Origin: Enterovibrio sp051650965
GTDB taxonomy: Bacteria > Pseudomonadota > Gammaproteobacteria > Enterobacterales > Vibrionaceae
Assembly: GCA_051650965.1 (NCBI GenBank)
Contig: JBOFRL010000053.1
Coordinates: 1 to 51,720 of the forward strand
Length of the DNA: 51,720 bases
Direction: 5' to 3'
Made by a program: the position numbers and the translations under genes
Shown here: piece by piece, positions 24,636 through 33,581 of the stretch
Position numbering within the stretch: the first letter of the stretch is position 1
Layout of the letters: each line of letters begins with the position of its first letter
The notes under the pieces: generated by a model
Databases searched by the model: none
Seen by the model: only the letters and a program-made list of their open reading frames with translations
What the model was told of the DNA's origin: nothing

Positions 24636-25508
24636 ATGAACGACGATCACGCACCAAGCTCAAACGTCTCAAGTAAAAAATCTTTGCTACAACGACTTTT
24701 TAATCGCCTGCGCGGCGAGCCAAAAGATCGCCAAACGCTAGTTGATGTATTTCGAGATTCCGAACAAAACGACCTTATCGATCTTGATACACGCGACATG
24801 CTCGAGGGAGTGATGCAAATTTCAGAGATCCGCATCCGCGACATTATGATCCCTCGTTCACAAATTATCACCATCGACCGCTCACAGCCTCTTTCTGAAA
24901 TTGTCAAAATTATCAATGACGCACAGCACTCTCGTTACCCTGTCATCAGCCACGACAAAGATCATGTCGAAGGCATTTTGCTGGCTAAAGACTTGCTGCG
25001 CTACCTGCTGCCAGACAGCGTCGAGTTCAACATCGACGAAATTTTGCGCCCAGCGGTGGTTGTTTCTGAAAACAAACGCGTCAACCGCCTGCTTAAAGAG
25101 TTTCAAGAAGAGCGCTATCACATGGCGATTGTGGTGGACGAATTTGGCGGCGTGTCGGGCGTTGTCACCATTGAAGATATCCTTGAGGAGATCGTTGGCG
25201 AGATCGGCGATGAATACGACGATGATGAAGAACAAGAAATTCGTCCTCTTGCCAAAAATACCTTTCTGGTCAAAGCGCTCACTACGCTGGAATTCTTCAA
25301 CGAAAAATTTGGCACCCACTTTAGCGATGAAGAGGTCGACACTATCGGCGGGCTTGTGATCACAACCTTTGGCCACCTGCCAAGCCGCGGTGAAGAGATC
25401 ACCATCGATAATTTTGTCTTCAAAGTCACCGCAGCAGATAATCGACGTATATTGCTGCTACAGGTCACGCTACTTGACCCCTCTAACAGTGATAATGTGA
25501 TCGCATGA
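24636..25508 (+). CDS. corC: CorC/YbeX CBS-domain protein
   Basis: This 290-residue cytoplasmic protein has two CBS domains (about residues 65-190), with IMIPRSQIITI and the pattern YHMAIVVDEFGGVSGVVTIEDILEEIVG. A C-terminal CorC/HlyC transporter-associated domain (about 205-285) follows. CorC (YbeX) is linked to magnesium/cobalt efflux and to ribosome maturation in E. coli. The stop overlaps the lnt start by four bases (ATGA). Confidence 0.93.
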   Translation: MNDDHAPSSNVSSKKSLLQRLFNRLRGEPKDRQTLVDVFRDSEQNDLIDLDTRDMLEGVMQISEIRIRDIMIPRSQIITIDRSQPLSEIVKIINDAQHSRYPVISHDKDHVEGILLAKDLLRYLLPDSVEFNIDEILRPAVVVSENKRVNRLLKEFQEERYHMAIVVDEFGGVSGVVTIEDILEEIVGEIGDEYDDDEEQEIRPLAKNTFLVKALTTLEFFNEKFGTHFSDEEVDTIGGLVITTFGHLPSRGEEITIDNFVFKVTAADNRRILLLQVTLLDPSNSDNVIA

Positions 25509-27046
25509 GTACCGGCGCCTCATTTTTCTCATTGACGCGAGTACGATTTTGTCTCGCGGCAGCAAGTGGCGCGTTAGCCACTTTTGCTTTTGCTCCTTAC
25601 GGTTTTTGGCCAGCGATGCTCGTGTCACTGCTGGCATTTTTGCTGCTTTTAGCCAAACAACCCGCCAAAAGCGCTGCTTGGATAGGCTTTGGCTGGGGGC
25701 TTGGGCAATTTGGCACCGGCGTCAGCTGGGTCTATGTCGTCATCGAAAAATTTGGCGGCTTACCACTGCCGATTGGACTCTTGCTGATCACGCTGCTGAT
25801 CGGCTATTTGTCACTGTATCCGGCATTATTTGGCTATCTTAGCCAGCGCATTCAGCTGAGTGACAAGCGCTATTACTGGCTGTTTATCCCCAGTTTGTGG
25901 GTGCTGGTCGACACGCTGCGCGGCATTCTTTTCACCGGCTTTCCTTGGCTTTTGCCAGGTTATAGTCAGATCGACGGGCCGTTTGCCTCATTGGCGCCGC
26001 TGCTCGGCGTGCAAGGGGTGACACTGGCTATCATGCTTTTTGTCAGCAGCATTGCTTATACTTTGCTGCGACGCGACATCGTGGCTACCATTCCGCTTCT
26101 CGTGTTGCTTTTAGCCAGCTTTTTGGCCAGCCACGCGACGTGGGTGACGCCGCAAAAATCGAGCGTGGACGTGGCATTGGTGCAGGGCAATGTCGAGCAA
26201 GAGCTTAAATGGCAGCAGGAGCAGCTGTGGCCAACGCTGCTTTCATATCAAGATCTTACGCGAAAGCACTGGGACGCTGATCTGATCATTTGGCCAGAGG
26301 CGGCTATTCCTACCATCGAAAATGACGTAACCGATCTGCTCACGCGCATCGATGCGGCGGCGCGCTACAACAACACGGCGGTCATTATTGGCCTGCTCAA
26401 CAAAGATCCTCAGCAGCGTTTTTTCAATGATGTCATTACGTTAGGAACCAATGGCGAAGCGCCGTACGAATACCCCGCCAAGCAGCGCTACAGCAAGCAT
26501 CAGCTGCTGGTGTTTGGCGAGTTTGTGCCGTTTGAAGAGTGGCTCAGGCCGCTGGCGCCGATGTTTAATCTGCCGATGTCCTCATTTTCGCCGGGCGATT
26601 ATCATCAGTCGCCGCTGCAAGCCAACGGCTATCAGCTGACGCCGGCGCTGTGCTACGAGATTGCTTTTAACGAGCAGGTGCGCAACAACTTGTCTGCCGA
26701 CACCGATTTCATTTTGACCTTGTCGAATGACACGTGGTTTGGCAACTCGATTGGGCCACATCAGCACATGGAGATTGCGCGCATGCGCGCCTTGGAAAAT
26801 GGCATGCCGCTGCTGCGCTCGACCAACACCGGCATTACCGCCGCGGTTGATCACCATGGCAAAATCATCAAGCAGCTGCCGCAATTTACTACCGAGGTGC
26901 TGCGCGTAAAAGTCACGCCGACCACCGGCGAGACATTTTACAGGCAGTGGGGCGACATTCCGCTTTATGTGTGGGTGATGGTCTCGCTGATCAGCACGGT
27001 GTTTCGCAAGGTGCGTAATAAGCAGCAGATGCGCGCTTTTACATAA
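25505..27046 (+). CDS. lnt: Apolipoprotein N-acyltransferase
   Basis: This 513-residue inner-membrane enzyme adds the third acyl chain to lipoproteins. N-terminal helices (about residues 10-205) precede a periplasmic nitrilase domain. Its catalytic Glu is in LIIWPEAAIPT, its Lys in the KHQLLVFGEFVPFEEWL region, and its Cys in PALCYEIAFNE. A C-terminal helix (DIPLYVWVMVSLISTVF) re-anchors it. The last codons and the terminator are repeated at 28494-28540 in the duplicated segment downstream, which marks the duplication endpoint inside this gene. Confidence 0.95.
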   Translation: MSTGASFFSLTRVRFCLAAASGALATFAFAPYGFWPAMLVSLLAFLLLLAKQPAKSAAWIGFGWGLGQFGTGVSWVYVVIEKFGGLPLPIGLLLITLLIGYLSLYPALFGYLSQRIQLSDKRYYWLFIPSLWVLVDTLRGILFTGFPWLLPGYSQIDGPFASLAPLLGVQGVTLAIMLFVSSIAYTLLRRDIVATIPLLVLLLASFLASHATWVTPQKSSVDVALVQGNVEQELKWQQEQLWPTLLSYQDLTRKHWDADLIIWPEAAIPTIENDVTDLLTRIDAAARYNNTAVIIGLLNKDPQQRFFNDVITLGTNGEAPYEYPAKQRYSKHQLLVFGEFVPFEEWLRPLAPMFNLPMSSFSPGDYHQSPLQANGYQLTPALCYEIAFNEQVRNNLSADTDFILTLSNDTWFGNSIGPHQHMEIARMRALENGMPLLRSTNTGITAAVDHHGKIIKQLPQFTTEVLRVKVTPTTGETFYRQWGDIPLYVWVMVSLISTVFRKVRNKQQMRAFT

Positions 27047-27051
27047 AAAAT

Positions 27052-27077
27052 GACCGGCTAAGGCCGGTCGTTTTTTT
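27052..27077. terminator. Bidirectional terminator shared by lnt and effector-like gene A
   Basis: GACCGGC-TAAG-GCCGGTC is flanked by A6 and T7, so it acts in both directions. An identical hairpin recurs at 28515-28540 in copy B. Confidence 0.85.
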
Positions 27078-27133
27078 CATCTATCTCACGACAAGTGTGC
27101 TATCGCGCACTTAGCAAGTTAAACGCGCGCAAG

Positions 27134-28351
27134 CTACTCGTCGTCCTCCTGCTCCGGAGCAGCTGCTGCGCCAAGCTGATCGGCAGGTGGTTGCACCTCT
27201 GGCTCTCGAAAACGGAGCTCTACTTTATACTGCATTCGCACCTCAGAGCGCCGCAGCAAAAGAAGCGTTTGGCCAACAGCGAAAGGATCCATTCTGCGCT
27301 CATGCTGATCAATGCTGGCATCATGCACTGGGATCTCCTTGCCCGCATAACCTGAAACAGTGACATCCTCATATCCAAGCGCTTCTAACTCGCTGGAGAC
27401 TGCTTGCGCAAATGCTCTATTCGCTTCACAGTCTGGCGCCTCTATTCTGTCGTTAAATTCTGGCGGAAGTGGCCTTTGCACGAAACTTGCACCATCGCTG
27501 ACTGACGCACTCCTGAGATCAAGAAGATACGGTTGCAGCACCTGCCCTCTTTGTCCGTCTATGGCTGGTTGAGCCGGTGGTGCAAAATACCCATGCCACA
27601 GTTCCTGCGAAGAGCCAGAGCTAGTAATGCGCACATCTTTAACATGCGTCAATGCGCCACTATCGGCTAACTTTTGCGCAACTTGCCGCGCAGTAAAGCG
27701 CTCTCCACCTTGCTTGATCAAATCAAGTCCTGGCATCCCATACCCTGGAATATAAATCCTTGAATACTGTGACCAATCTACAGCGTTTGGCACAGGAGGA
27801 ACAGGCGCCCTCGACGGTGCCCTTTGAGCTCCCTGCGGCGCGACGGGTGCCGGCTGCTCAACGTCTGTGAACACGAGGCTCTTTGCATTTACGATGGTAC
27901 TGCAAATTGCTCGAAATGGTTGCTCTGCTGGAATAGGTACGCCACGCAGCTTTTCGGCAACCGACTCCATCTCTGCGGCTGCTACGGCACTGGAAAATAC
28001 ATAGTCGCGCAAAGGTTTAGGCTCGGGATGATTTTGCCGGTTAGCCTGCTGCTCAGCCAAATAATAAGCGCCGGCCAGAAGCCTTTGTTCGTTCGTTCTG
28101 ATCTGCTGCGATTCTGGCTCAAATAAATTTTGCGCAAAATGCAGAATTGCCATACGAGTTGCAAGCGTGGGGTGCTCTGGCGCTGGTTGGTTAGATGCTG
28201 GCGCAGCTGCACCTTGCGTTTGAGGAGTTTCAGCCGCGGCTTTTACGTCGGTGATCGCAAGCTTTCCGTCTTGCCTCTTTTTCGGTGGATCATCACCGTT
28301 AGAACCGGCTACACTGCCTTGCCCATTTGCTGCCCCTGTGGGTGCTATCAT
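27134..28351 (-). CDS. Effector-like protein A with degenerate clan CD peptidase-like domain
   Basis: I recognise no named family. The 405-residue protein has no signal peptide or membrane helix. Residues 1-65 are Gly/Pro/Ala/Gln-rich and probably disordered, 66-165 are helical (RMAILHFAQNLFEPE, LLAGAYYLAEQQANR), and 166-190 form a Pro-rich linker. Residues 191-340 read SRIYIPGYGMPG, then RFTARQVAQKLADSGAL, HVKDVRITSSGSSQ and FAQAVSSELEALGYEDVTVS. This order resembles autoprocessing cysteine-peptidase (MARTX CPD) domains: LVGHG, SADELA, KISLVGCS, LL-x-x-L-x-x-x-G. Here the His position is Tyr204 and the Cys position is Ser245, so catalysis is unlikely. It ends with an acidic tail, EQEDDE. GATGAGGC precedes the ATG. 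It is paralogous to gene B. Confidence 0.55.
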   Translation of the reverse strand: MIAPTGAANGQGSVAGSNGDDPPKKRQDGKLAITDVKAAAETPQTQGAAAPASNQPAPEHPTLATRMAILHFAQNLFEPESQQIRTNEQRLLAGAYYLAEQQANRQNHPEPKPLRDYVFSSAVAAAEMESVAEKLRGVPIPAEQPFRAICSTIVNAKSLVFTDVEQPAPVAPQGAQRAPSRAPVPPVPNAVDWSQYSRIYIPGYGMPGLDLIKQGGERFTARQVAQKLADSGALTHVKDVRITSSGSSQELWHGYFAPPAQPAIDGQRGQVLQPYLLDLRSASVSDGASFVQRPLPPEFNDRIEAPDCEANRAFAQAVSSELEALGYEDVTVSGYAGKEIPVHDASIDQHERRMDPFAVGQTLLLLRRSEVRMQYKVELRFREPEVQPPADQLGAAAAPEQEDDE

Positions 28352-28514
28352 AGCTGCCTCATCATCACAAAAGTGCGCTTACATATCGCAAAAAAAATAC
28401 AATCTACCAGCCGCAATTTTGCAGTGAACGCCTAAACTTTCAGCTAAATTATTGTGAAATAACTCCTTTTTTCTTTGATTATTTTCATCAGCAGCGCGCT
28501 TTTACATAAAAAAT

Positions 28515-28540
28515 GACCGGCTAAGGCCGGTCGTTTTTTT
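28515..28540. terminator. Duplicated terminator after effector-like gene B
   Basis: This is the same GACCGGC-TAAG-GCCGGTC hairpin as at 27052-27077. It is expected to end transcription of gene B before it reads into gene A. Confidence 0.8.
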
Positions 28541-28594
28541 ATCTAGTCACGACAAGTGTGCTACCGCGCACTTAGCAAGTTAAACGCGCGCAAG

Positions 28595-29827
28595 CTACTC
28601 ATCGTCCTCCTGCTCCGGATCAGCAGCGGCGCCAAGCGGCTCTGCTGGTTGTTGCTCAGCTGGCTGGCGGAAAATGACCCCTCCTCGATATTGCGTTCTC
28701 ACTTCAGAGCGCCGCTGAAAAATAGGCTCTTGGTCAGCAGCGAAAGGATTCATTCTGCGCTCATGATGATCAAGGCCGGCATCACGCAACGGCATCTCTG
28801 CGCCTGCATAGCCTGAAACTGTTACGTCAGGGTACCCAAGCTCCGCTAATTCTCTTGAAACCGCTTGTGCAAAAGCTTGACCCGTATTTCGATACTGCCC
28901 CTCTAGCGCATCGGCAAGCGCTTCTTCTGCGGTGGTTCTAAACACATCAAGAAATCCCTCCCCCAACCTAACCATCGCATGCACAGCTGCCCCACTTACG
29001 CCATCGACGAATGGTAACCGGCCTCTAGAACCATCTCTTTCGGTATCAGGCTGATGCGGCGCAGGTAATACTCCTTGGCCTTGCGCCTGTGATGAGCCAG
29101 AGCTGGTAATGCGGATGTCTTTAACATGCTGCAAGGCGCCGCTATCAATCAACAGTTGCGCAACTTGCGCTGCGGTGAAACGCTCATCCCCCTGCTTGAG
29201 CAAACCAAAACCTGGCGCACCATGCCCTGATATATAGATCCTTGAATACCGCGACCAATCGACAGTTGTTGGTATAAGCGGAGCAGGGGCTGTCGGTACC
29301 CCGCCATCAGCTCCCTGCGGCGCCACCTGTGGCGCGGCCGCACCTTCTTGCTCTGCGGGCACGGCTGTTACATGATTACGCGCCTGAGCAATTGTTGTAA
29401 AAATAGCGCGCAGCTCTCTTTCTTCTGGAATAAGCATCCTGCGAGTATAAGCTGCAGCATCCTCCATTGAGAGCGCGGCAGCTTCGCTGACAAATACGTT
29501 ATCGCGCAGCGGTTTGGGGGGCGTGTTGTTTAATCTATTAGCCTGTTGCTCCGCCAAGTAGCTGGCACCAGCCAGAAGCACTCGACCTCGATTTGCACGC
29601 GGCAGCGGATCAGGCTCAAATAAGTTTTCAGCAAAGTGCATTATTGCCATGCGCTGCTCAGGCTCTGGCACTGGCGCCGCCGCACCTTGCGTTTCAGGGC
29701 TCTCGCAGCCCCCTTCAACACCCGTAATCGAAAGTTTTTTTTCATCCCCATTTTTGGGTGGCTCATCGCCATCGGTTGTTATGTTGCCTTGCCCATTTGT
29801 TGGTGCTGGGCCTGTGGGTGCTACCAT
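28595..29827 (-). CDS. Effector-like protein B with clan CD peptidase-like domain, His kept
   Basis: This is the paralogue of gene A, about 410 residues from the ATG at 29827, which aligns with the start of A and is preceded by GACGAGGC. The frame is open 23 codons further upstream but lacks support. The layout is the same: disordered Pro/Gly/Asp N-terminus, helical block (RMAIMHFAENLFEPD), Pro/Ala linker, then SRIYISGHGAPGFGLLKQG, RFTAAQVAQLLIDSGAL and HVKDIRITSSGSSQ. The His202 of GHG matches the catalytic His of clan CD peptidases. The nucleophile position is Ser243, not Cys. A region of about 60 residues after the Ser motif differs from A in sequence and length. No export signal is seen; the disordered N-terminus would fit a secreted effector. 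Function is unknown. Confidence 0.55.
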   Translation of the reverse strand: MVAPTGPAPTNGQGNITTDGDEPPKNGDEKKLSITGVEGGCESPETQGAAAPVPEPEQRMAIMHFAENLFEPDPLPRANRGRVLLAGASYLAEQQANRLNNTPPKPLRDNVFVSEAAALSMEDAAAYTRRMLIPEERELRAIFTTIAQARNHVTAVPAEQEGAAAPQVAPQGADGGVPTAPAPLIPTTVDWSRYSRIYISGHGAPGFGLLKQGDERFTAAQVAQLLIDSGALQHVKDIRITSSGSSQAQGQGVLPAPHQPDTERDGSRGRLPFVDGVSGAAVHAMVRLGEGFLDVFRTTAEEALADALEGQYRNTGQAFAQAVSRELAELGYPDVTVSGYAGAEMPLRDAGLDHHERRMNPFAADQEPIFQRRSEVRTQYRGGVIFRQPAEQQPAEPLGAAADPEQEDDE

Positions 29828-30120
29828 GATTGCCTCGTCGTCGTCACAAAAGAGTTGCCTACACACCGCAAAAAAAATACGTTGTACCAGCTGCAATTCT
29901 GCAGGGAGTGCTTGAAATTTCAGCTAAATTATTATGAAATCAGCCGCTGACACCCCCCTGCGCTTCACCTTAGCGCCACTTTTGCTCTTGACGGCCAAAT
30001 TTGCCCTTTTGTTATCCAATAAAACGCTAACTCCGTGATGAAGGTTGTTGCGATCGCGCGCTTTCGTTATGCTATTGCGATTATTTGTCACACTTGATTT
30101 CATTTTTTGGATACAAACCC

Positions 30121-32727
30121 ATGTCATCGAACAATCCTCTTGGTTCGCTAACCATTAGCGAAAATTATCAACCGCAGCAGATCGAGCCTGTTATTCAGGA
30201 CTTTTGGCAAAAAAATAAAACCTTTAACGTCAAAGAAGATCCAACGAAAGAGAAATTTTACTGTCTGGCGATGTTCCCTTACCCGAGCGGGCGCCTGCAC
30301 ATGGGCCATGTGCGCAACTACACCATCAGCGACGTGATCGCGCGTTTTCAAATGCTGCAAGGCAAAAATGTGCTACAGCCTATCGGTTGGGACGCGTTTG
30401 GACTGCCCGCTGAAAATGCCGCGGTAAAAAACAAAACGTCGCCAGCGCCATGGACTTATGAAAATATCGAGTACATGAAAAAGCAGCTGCAGCTACTTGG
30501 TTTTGGCTACGATTGGGACCGCGAAATCGCCACGTGTACGCCTGATTACTACCGCTGGGAGCAGCTCTTTTTCACCAAACTGTATGAAAAAGGCTTGGTT
30601 TACAAAAAAACCTCTTCAGTCAACTGGTGCCCCAACGATCAGACTGTTTTGGCCAACGAGCAAGTCGACAACGGCTGCTGCTGGCGCTGCGACACCCCTA
30701 TCGAGCAAAAAGAGATCCCGCAGTGGTTCATTAAGATCACCGATTACGCGCAGGAGCTGCTTGACGATTTAGACAATCTGCCCGAGTGGCCTGAAATGGT
30801 AAAAACCATGCAGCGCAACTGGATCGGCCGCTCAGAAGGGATCGAGCTTGCCTTTAGCGTGCCAAACGAGGCGGATCTGCACGTCTATACCACGCGTCCT
30901 GACACGCTGATGGGCGTCACCTACGTGGCCATCGCCGCCGCGCACCCGCTCGCCACCAAGGCCGCCGCTAACAATCGCGCGCTCGCGGAGTTTATCGACA
31001 CATGCAAAAACACCAAAGTAGCCGAAGCGCAGCTTGCGACCATGGAAAAATTGGGCATGGACACCGGCCTTCGCGCCACGCATCCGCTAACCGGAGAAGC
31101 GGTGCCTATTTTTGTCGCCAATTTTGTATTGATGGATTACGGCACAGGCGCTGTAATGGCGGTACCGGCGCACGATCAGCGCGATTTTGAGTTTGCCAGC
31201 AAATATGCGCTGCCGATCAAAGCGGTGATCCGCCCAGCCGACGGCAGCCCGCTCGCGATTGAAGAAGCCGCCTACACCGAAAAAGGCTTGTTATTCAACA
31301 GTGGCGAGTTCGACGGTCTTGATTTCGCCGGCGCATTTAACGCGATTGCTCAAAAATTACAGCAACTTGGCAAAGGCAAGCGCTGCATCAATTTCCGCCT
31401 GCGCGACTGGGGCGTTTCACGTCAGCGCTATTGGGGCGCGCCGATCCCGATGCTCACCACCGAAGGTGGCCAAGTGCACCCTGTGCCCGCCGATCAGCTG
31501 CCGGTGATTTTGCCAGAAGACGTGGTGATGGACGGCGTAACCAGTCCTATTAAAGCCGACAAAAATTGGGCGAAAACGCAATTTAACGGCCAGCCTGCGC
31601 TGCGAGAAACCGACACTTTCGACACCTTCATGGAGTCAAGCTGGTACTACGCGCGCTACTGCTCGCCAAAGGCCGATCAGATGTTAGATACCGACGCGGC
31701 CAACTACTGGCTACCGGTTGATCAATATGTTGGCGGCATCGAGCACGCTTGCATGCACTTACTGTATGCACGCTTCTTCCACAAACTGCTGCGTGATTTT
31801 GGCATGGTCAACAGCGACGAGCCGTTCAAGCAGCTGCTTTGCCAAGGGATGGTGCTGGCCGACGCCTTCTATTATCTCAATGATAAAGGCGCAAAAATTT
31901 GGGTTTCGCCGACGGACGCGACCGTGCAGCGCGACGAGAAAGGCCGCATCATTAGCGCCGTAGATACCGAAGGCAACGCCTTGGTGCACGCCGGCATGAC
32001 CAAAATGTCAAAGTCGAAAAACAACGGCATCGACCCGCAGCTGATGGTTGAAAAGTACGGCGCGGACACCGTGCGTCTGTTTATGATGTTCGCCGCGCCT
32101 GCCGATATGACGCTGGAGTGGCAAGAGTCGAGCGTTGAAGGCGCGCACCGCTTCTTAAAACGTTTGTGGCGCATGGTGTTTGAGCATCAAGCCCTTGGCA
32201 GCGTGGCGCCGCTTGATGTGGCGAAACTGACCCGTGAGCAGACTGCGCTGCGCCGTGAAGTGCACAAAACCATCGCTAAAGTGAGCGACGACGTCGCACG
32301 CCGTCAGACCTTTAACACCGCGATTGCCGCCATTATGGAGCTGATGAATCACCTTGCGAAAGTGCAAGCCGATGACACGCAAAATCGCGCCATTTTGGAC
32401 GAAGCGCTCAAAGCTGTGGTGCTGATGCTGTACCCAATCGTGCCGCACATTACCACCGCCTTGTGGCAAGCGCTTGGTCAAACTGACCTCGACAATGCGC
32501 GCTGGCCAAAGGCCGACGAAAAAGCGCTGGTTGAGAATGAAAAACTCATCATTGTGCAAGTCAACGGCAAAGTGCGCGCGAAGATCACCATCTCTGCGGA
32601 TCTGAGCGAAGAAGAGGTAAAAGCGCTCGCGCTGGCAGACGAACACGTTGCAAAATTCATAAACCTTGGTAGCGTTCAAAAAATTGTTTATGTTCCAGGT
32701 AAACTTATTAGCATCGCGGTACACTAA
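30121..32727 (+). CDS. leuS: Leucyl-tRNA synthetase
   Basis: This 868-residue class I synthetase has the HIGH motif variant HMGH in YPSGRLHMGHVRNYT and the signature MTKMSKSKNNGID. The editing domain contains VYTTRPDTLMG and ANFVLMDYGTGAVMAVPAHD. Closest visible similarity is to the E. coli enzyme throughout. An upstream TTG at 30085 extends the frame, but the ATG at 30121 is better placed. The N-terminus (MSSNNPLGSLTISENYQ) is about 10 residues longer than in E. coli. It normally lies near lnt; here the duplicated effector-like genes separate the two. Confidence 0.96.
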   Translation: MSSNNPLGSLTISENYQPQQIEPVIQDFWQKNKTFNVKEDPTKEKFYCLAMFPYPSGRLHMGHVRNYTISDVIARFQMLQGKNVLQPIGWDAFGLPAENAAVKNKTSPAPWTYENIEYMKKQLQLLGFGYDWDREIATCTPDYYRWEQLFFTKLYEKGLVYKKTSSVNWCPNDQTVLANEQVDNGCCWRCDTPIEQKEIPQWFIKITDYAQELLDDLDNLPEWPEMVKTMQRNWIGRSEGIELAFSVPNEADLHVYTTRPDTLMGVTYVAIAAAHPLATKAAANNRALAEFIDTCKNTKVAEAQLATMEKLGMDTGLRATHPLTGEAVPIFVANFVLMDYGTGAVMAVPAHDQRDFEFASKYALPIKAVIRPADGSPLAIEEAAYTEKGLLFNSGEFDGLDFAGAFNAIAQKLQQLGKGKRCINFRLRDWGVSRQRYWGAPIPMLTTEGGQVHPVPADQLPVILPEDVVMDGVTSPIKADKNWAKTQFNGQPALRETDTFDTFMESSWYYARYCSPKADQMLDTDAANYWLPVDQYVGGIEHACMHLLYARFFHKLLRDFGMVNSDEPFKQLLCQGMVLADAFYYLNDKGAKIWVSPTDATVQRDEKGRIISAVDTEGNALVHAGMTKMSKSKNNGIDPQLMVEKYGADTVRLFMMFAAPADMTLEWQESSVEGAHRFLKRLWRMVFEHQALGSVAPLDVAKLTREQTALRREVHKTIAKVSDDVARRQTFNTAIAAIMELMNHLAKVQADDTQNRAILDEALKAVVLMLYPIVPHITTALWQALGQTDLDNARWPKADEKALVENEKLIIVQVNGKVRAKITISADLSEEEVKALALADEHVAKFINLGSVQKIVYVPGKLISIAVH

Positions 32728-32936
32728 GTGTTTGTTCGATAATTAATAGCGCCAGCTTATCGCTTCTCGCGAAGGCTTAGCGATTAAGTAGCGGCTTTGC
32801 CACCTCGGCAAGCCGTTTACTTTATCGAAAGTTTAATGGTGTCTTATATAATGACCACGTTTTAACGCGTTAAGCCTCTGCTTTTGCCCATGACGCTGCA
32901 TCGCTAAACTATGTTTTCAAATTTAAGGAGTTACCA

Positions 32937-33581
32937 ATGAGGAGTTCACCATTGCTGCTACGGCAAGCAAGCCTACTCTTTTGCGCACTGCTTATTGGTG
33001 GCTGCGGTTTTAATCTGCGCGGCAGCTATAATTTGCCAGATGAAATCAAAACGTTATCTATCACCAGTTTTGACGAATTCGGTCCGCTGCGCCGCGAGAT
33101 GAAAAAACAGTTACAACTGCACGATATTAAAGTGGTCGCGCCTGCCAAAGAGAGCGCCAATCTGCATTTTCGCAGCGAAAGTTATGGCGAAAGCACTCTC
33201 TCGCTGTACCAAAACAGCCGCGCGGCCCAAAAACAAATTTTATACACCGCGCGCTACTCAGTCAGCGTGCCGCAAAAAGGCAGCTACGAATTTTCCACCT
33301 CAGTTAGCCGCACGTACTTAGATAACCCGCTGACAGCGCTAGCAAAATCTGTCGAAGAAGAGGTGCTCGCCAAAGAGATGCGCATCGAAGCGACCAAGCA
33401 GATCATGCGCCAGCTTGCGCGCCTGACCGCCAACATCGAAGAGTTTGAGCGCCAGCAAATGGAGCAAAAAATCTTGGATGAGCAGTACCAAAAAGAGAGC
33501 GGCGTGACTATCCAAACGCGTTTTGAAGGCAAAGAGCCGAGCGGAAAACCGCTTAAAAATTATATTGAAGGCAAAAAATAA
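32937..33581 (+). CDS. lptE: LPS-assembly lipoprotein LptE
   Basis: This 214-residue outer-membrane lipoprotein plugs the LptD barrel during lipopolysaccharide insertion. It has a signal peptide with lipobox LIGGC followed by GFNLRGSY, the family's hallmark opening, and the conserved ARYSVSVPQKGSYEF and SVSRTYLDNPLTALAK. The C-terminus after about residue 165 is Lys/Glu-rich and longer than usual. AAGGAG lies 7 nt before the ATG. The stop overlaps the holA start by one base. Confidence 0.92.
   Translation: MRSSPLLLRQASLLFCALLIGGCGFNLRGSYNLPDEIKTLSITSFDEFGPLRREMKKQLQLHDIKVVAPAKESANLHFRSESYGESTLSLYQNSRAAQKQILYTARYSVSVPQKGSYEFSTSVSRTYLDNPLTALAKSVEEEVLAKEMRIEATKQIMRQLARLTANIEEFERQQMEQKILDEQYQKESGVTIQTRFEGKEPSGKPLKNYIEGKK

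Larger units (their letters stand above)
27031..28460. repeat. Tandem duplication, copy A (lnt tail, terminator, gene A)
   Basis: Copy A begins in the last five codons of lnt and runs through the terminator, a minus-strand 405-codon gene and about 110 nt of its upstream DNA. The period to copy B is 1463 bp. The outer roughly 130 bp on the gene 3' side are nearly identical between copies, while the gene bodies differ widely. Confidence 0.85.
28494..29940. repeat. Tandem duplication, copy B (lnt tail, terminator, gene B)
   Basis: Copy B starts with the same lnt 3' codons (reading GCGCGCTTTTACATAA) and the same terminator, although no lnt gene is attached. It ends at CAGCTAAATTATTATGAAAT, matching 28441-28460. 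This order shows that copy A adjoins the original lnt and that B arose by tandem duplication. Confidence 0.85.
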
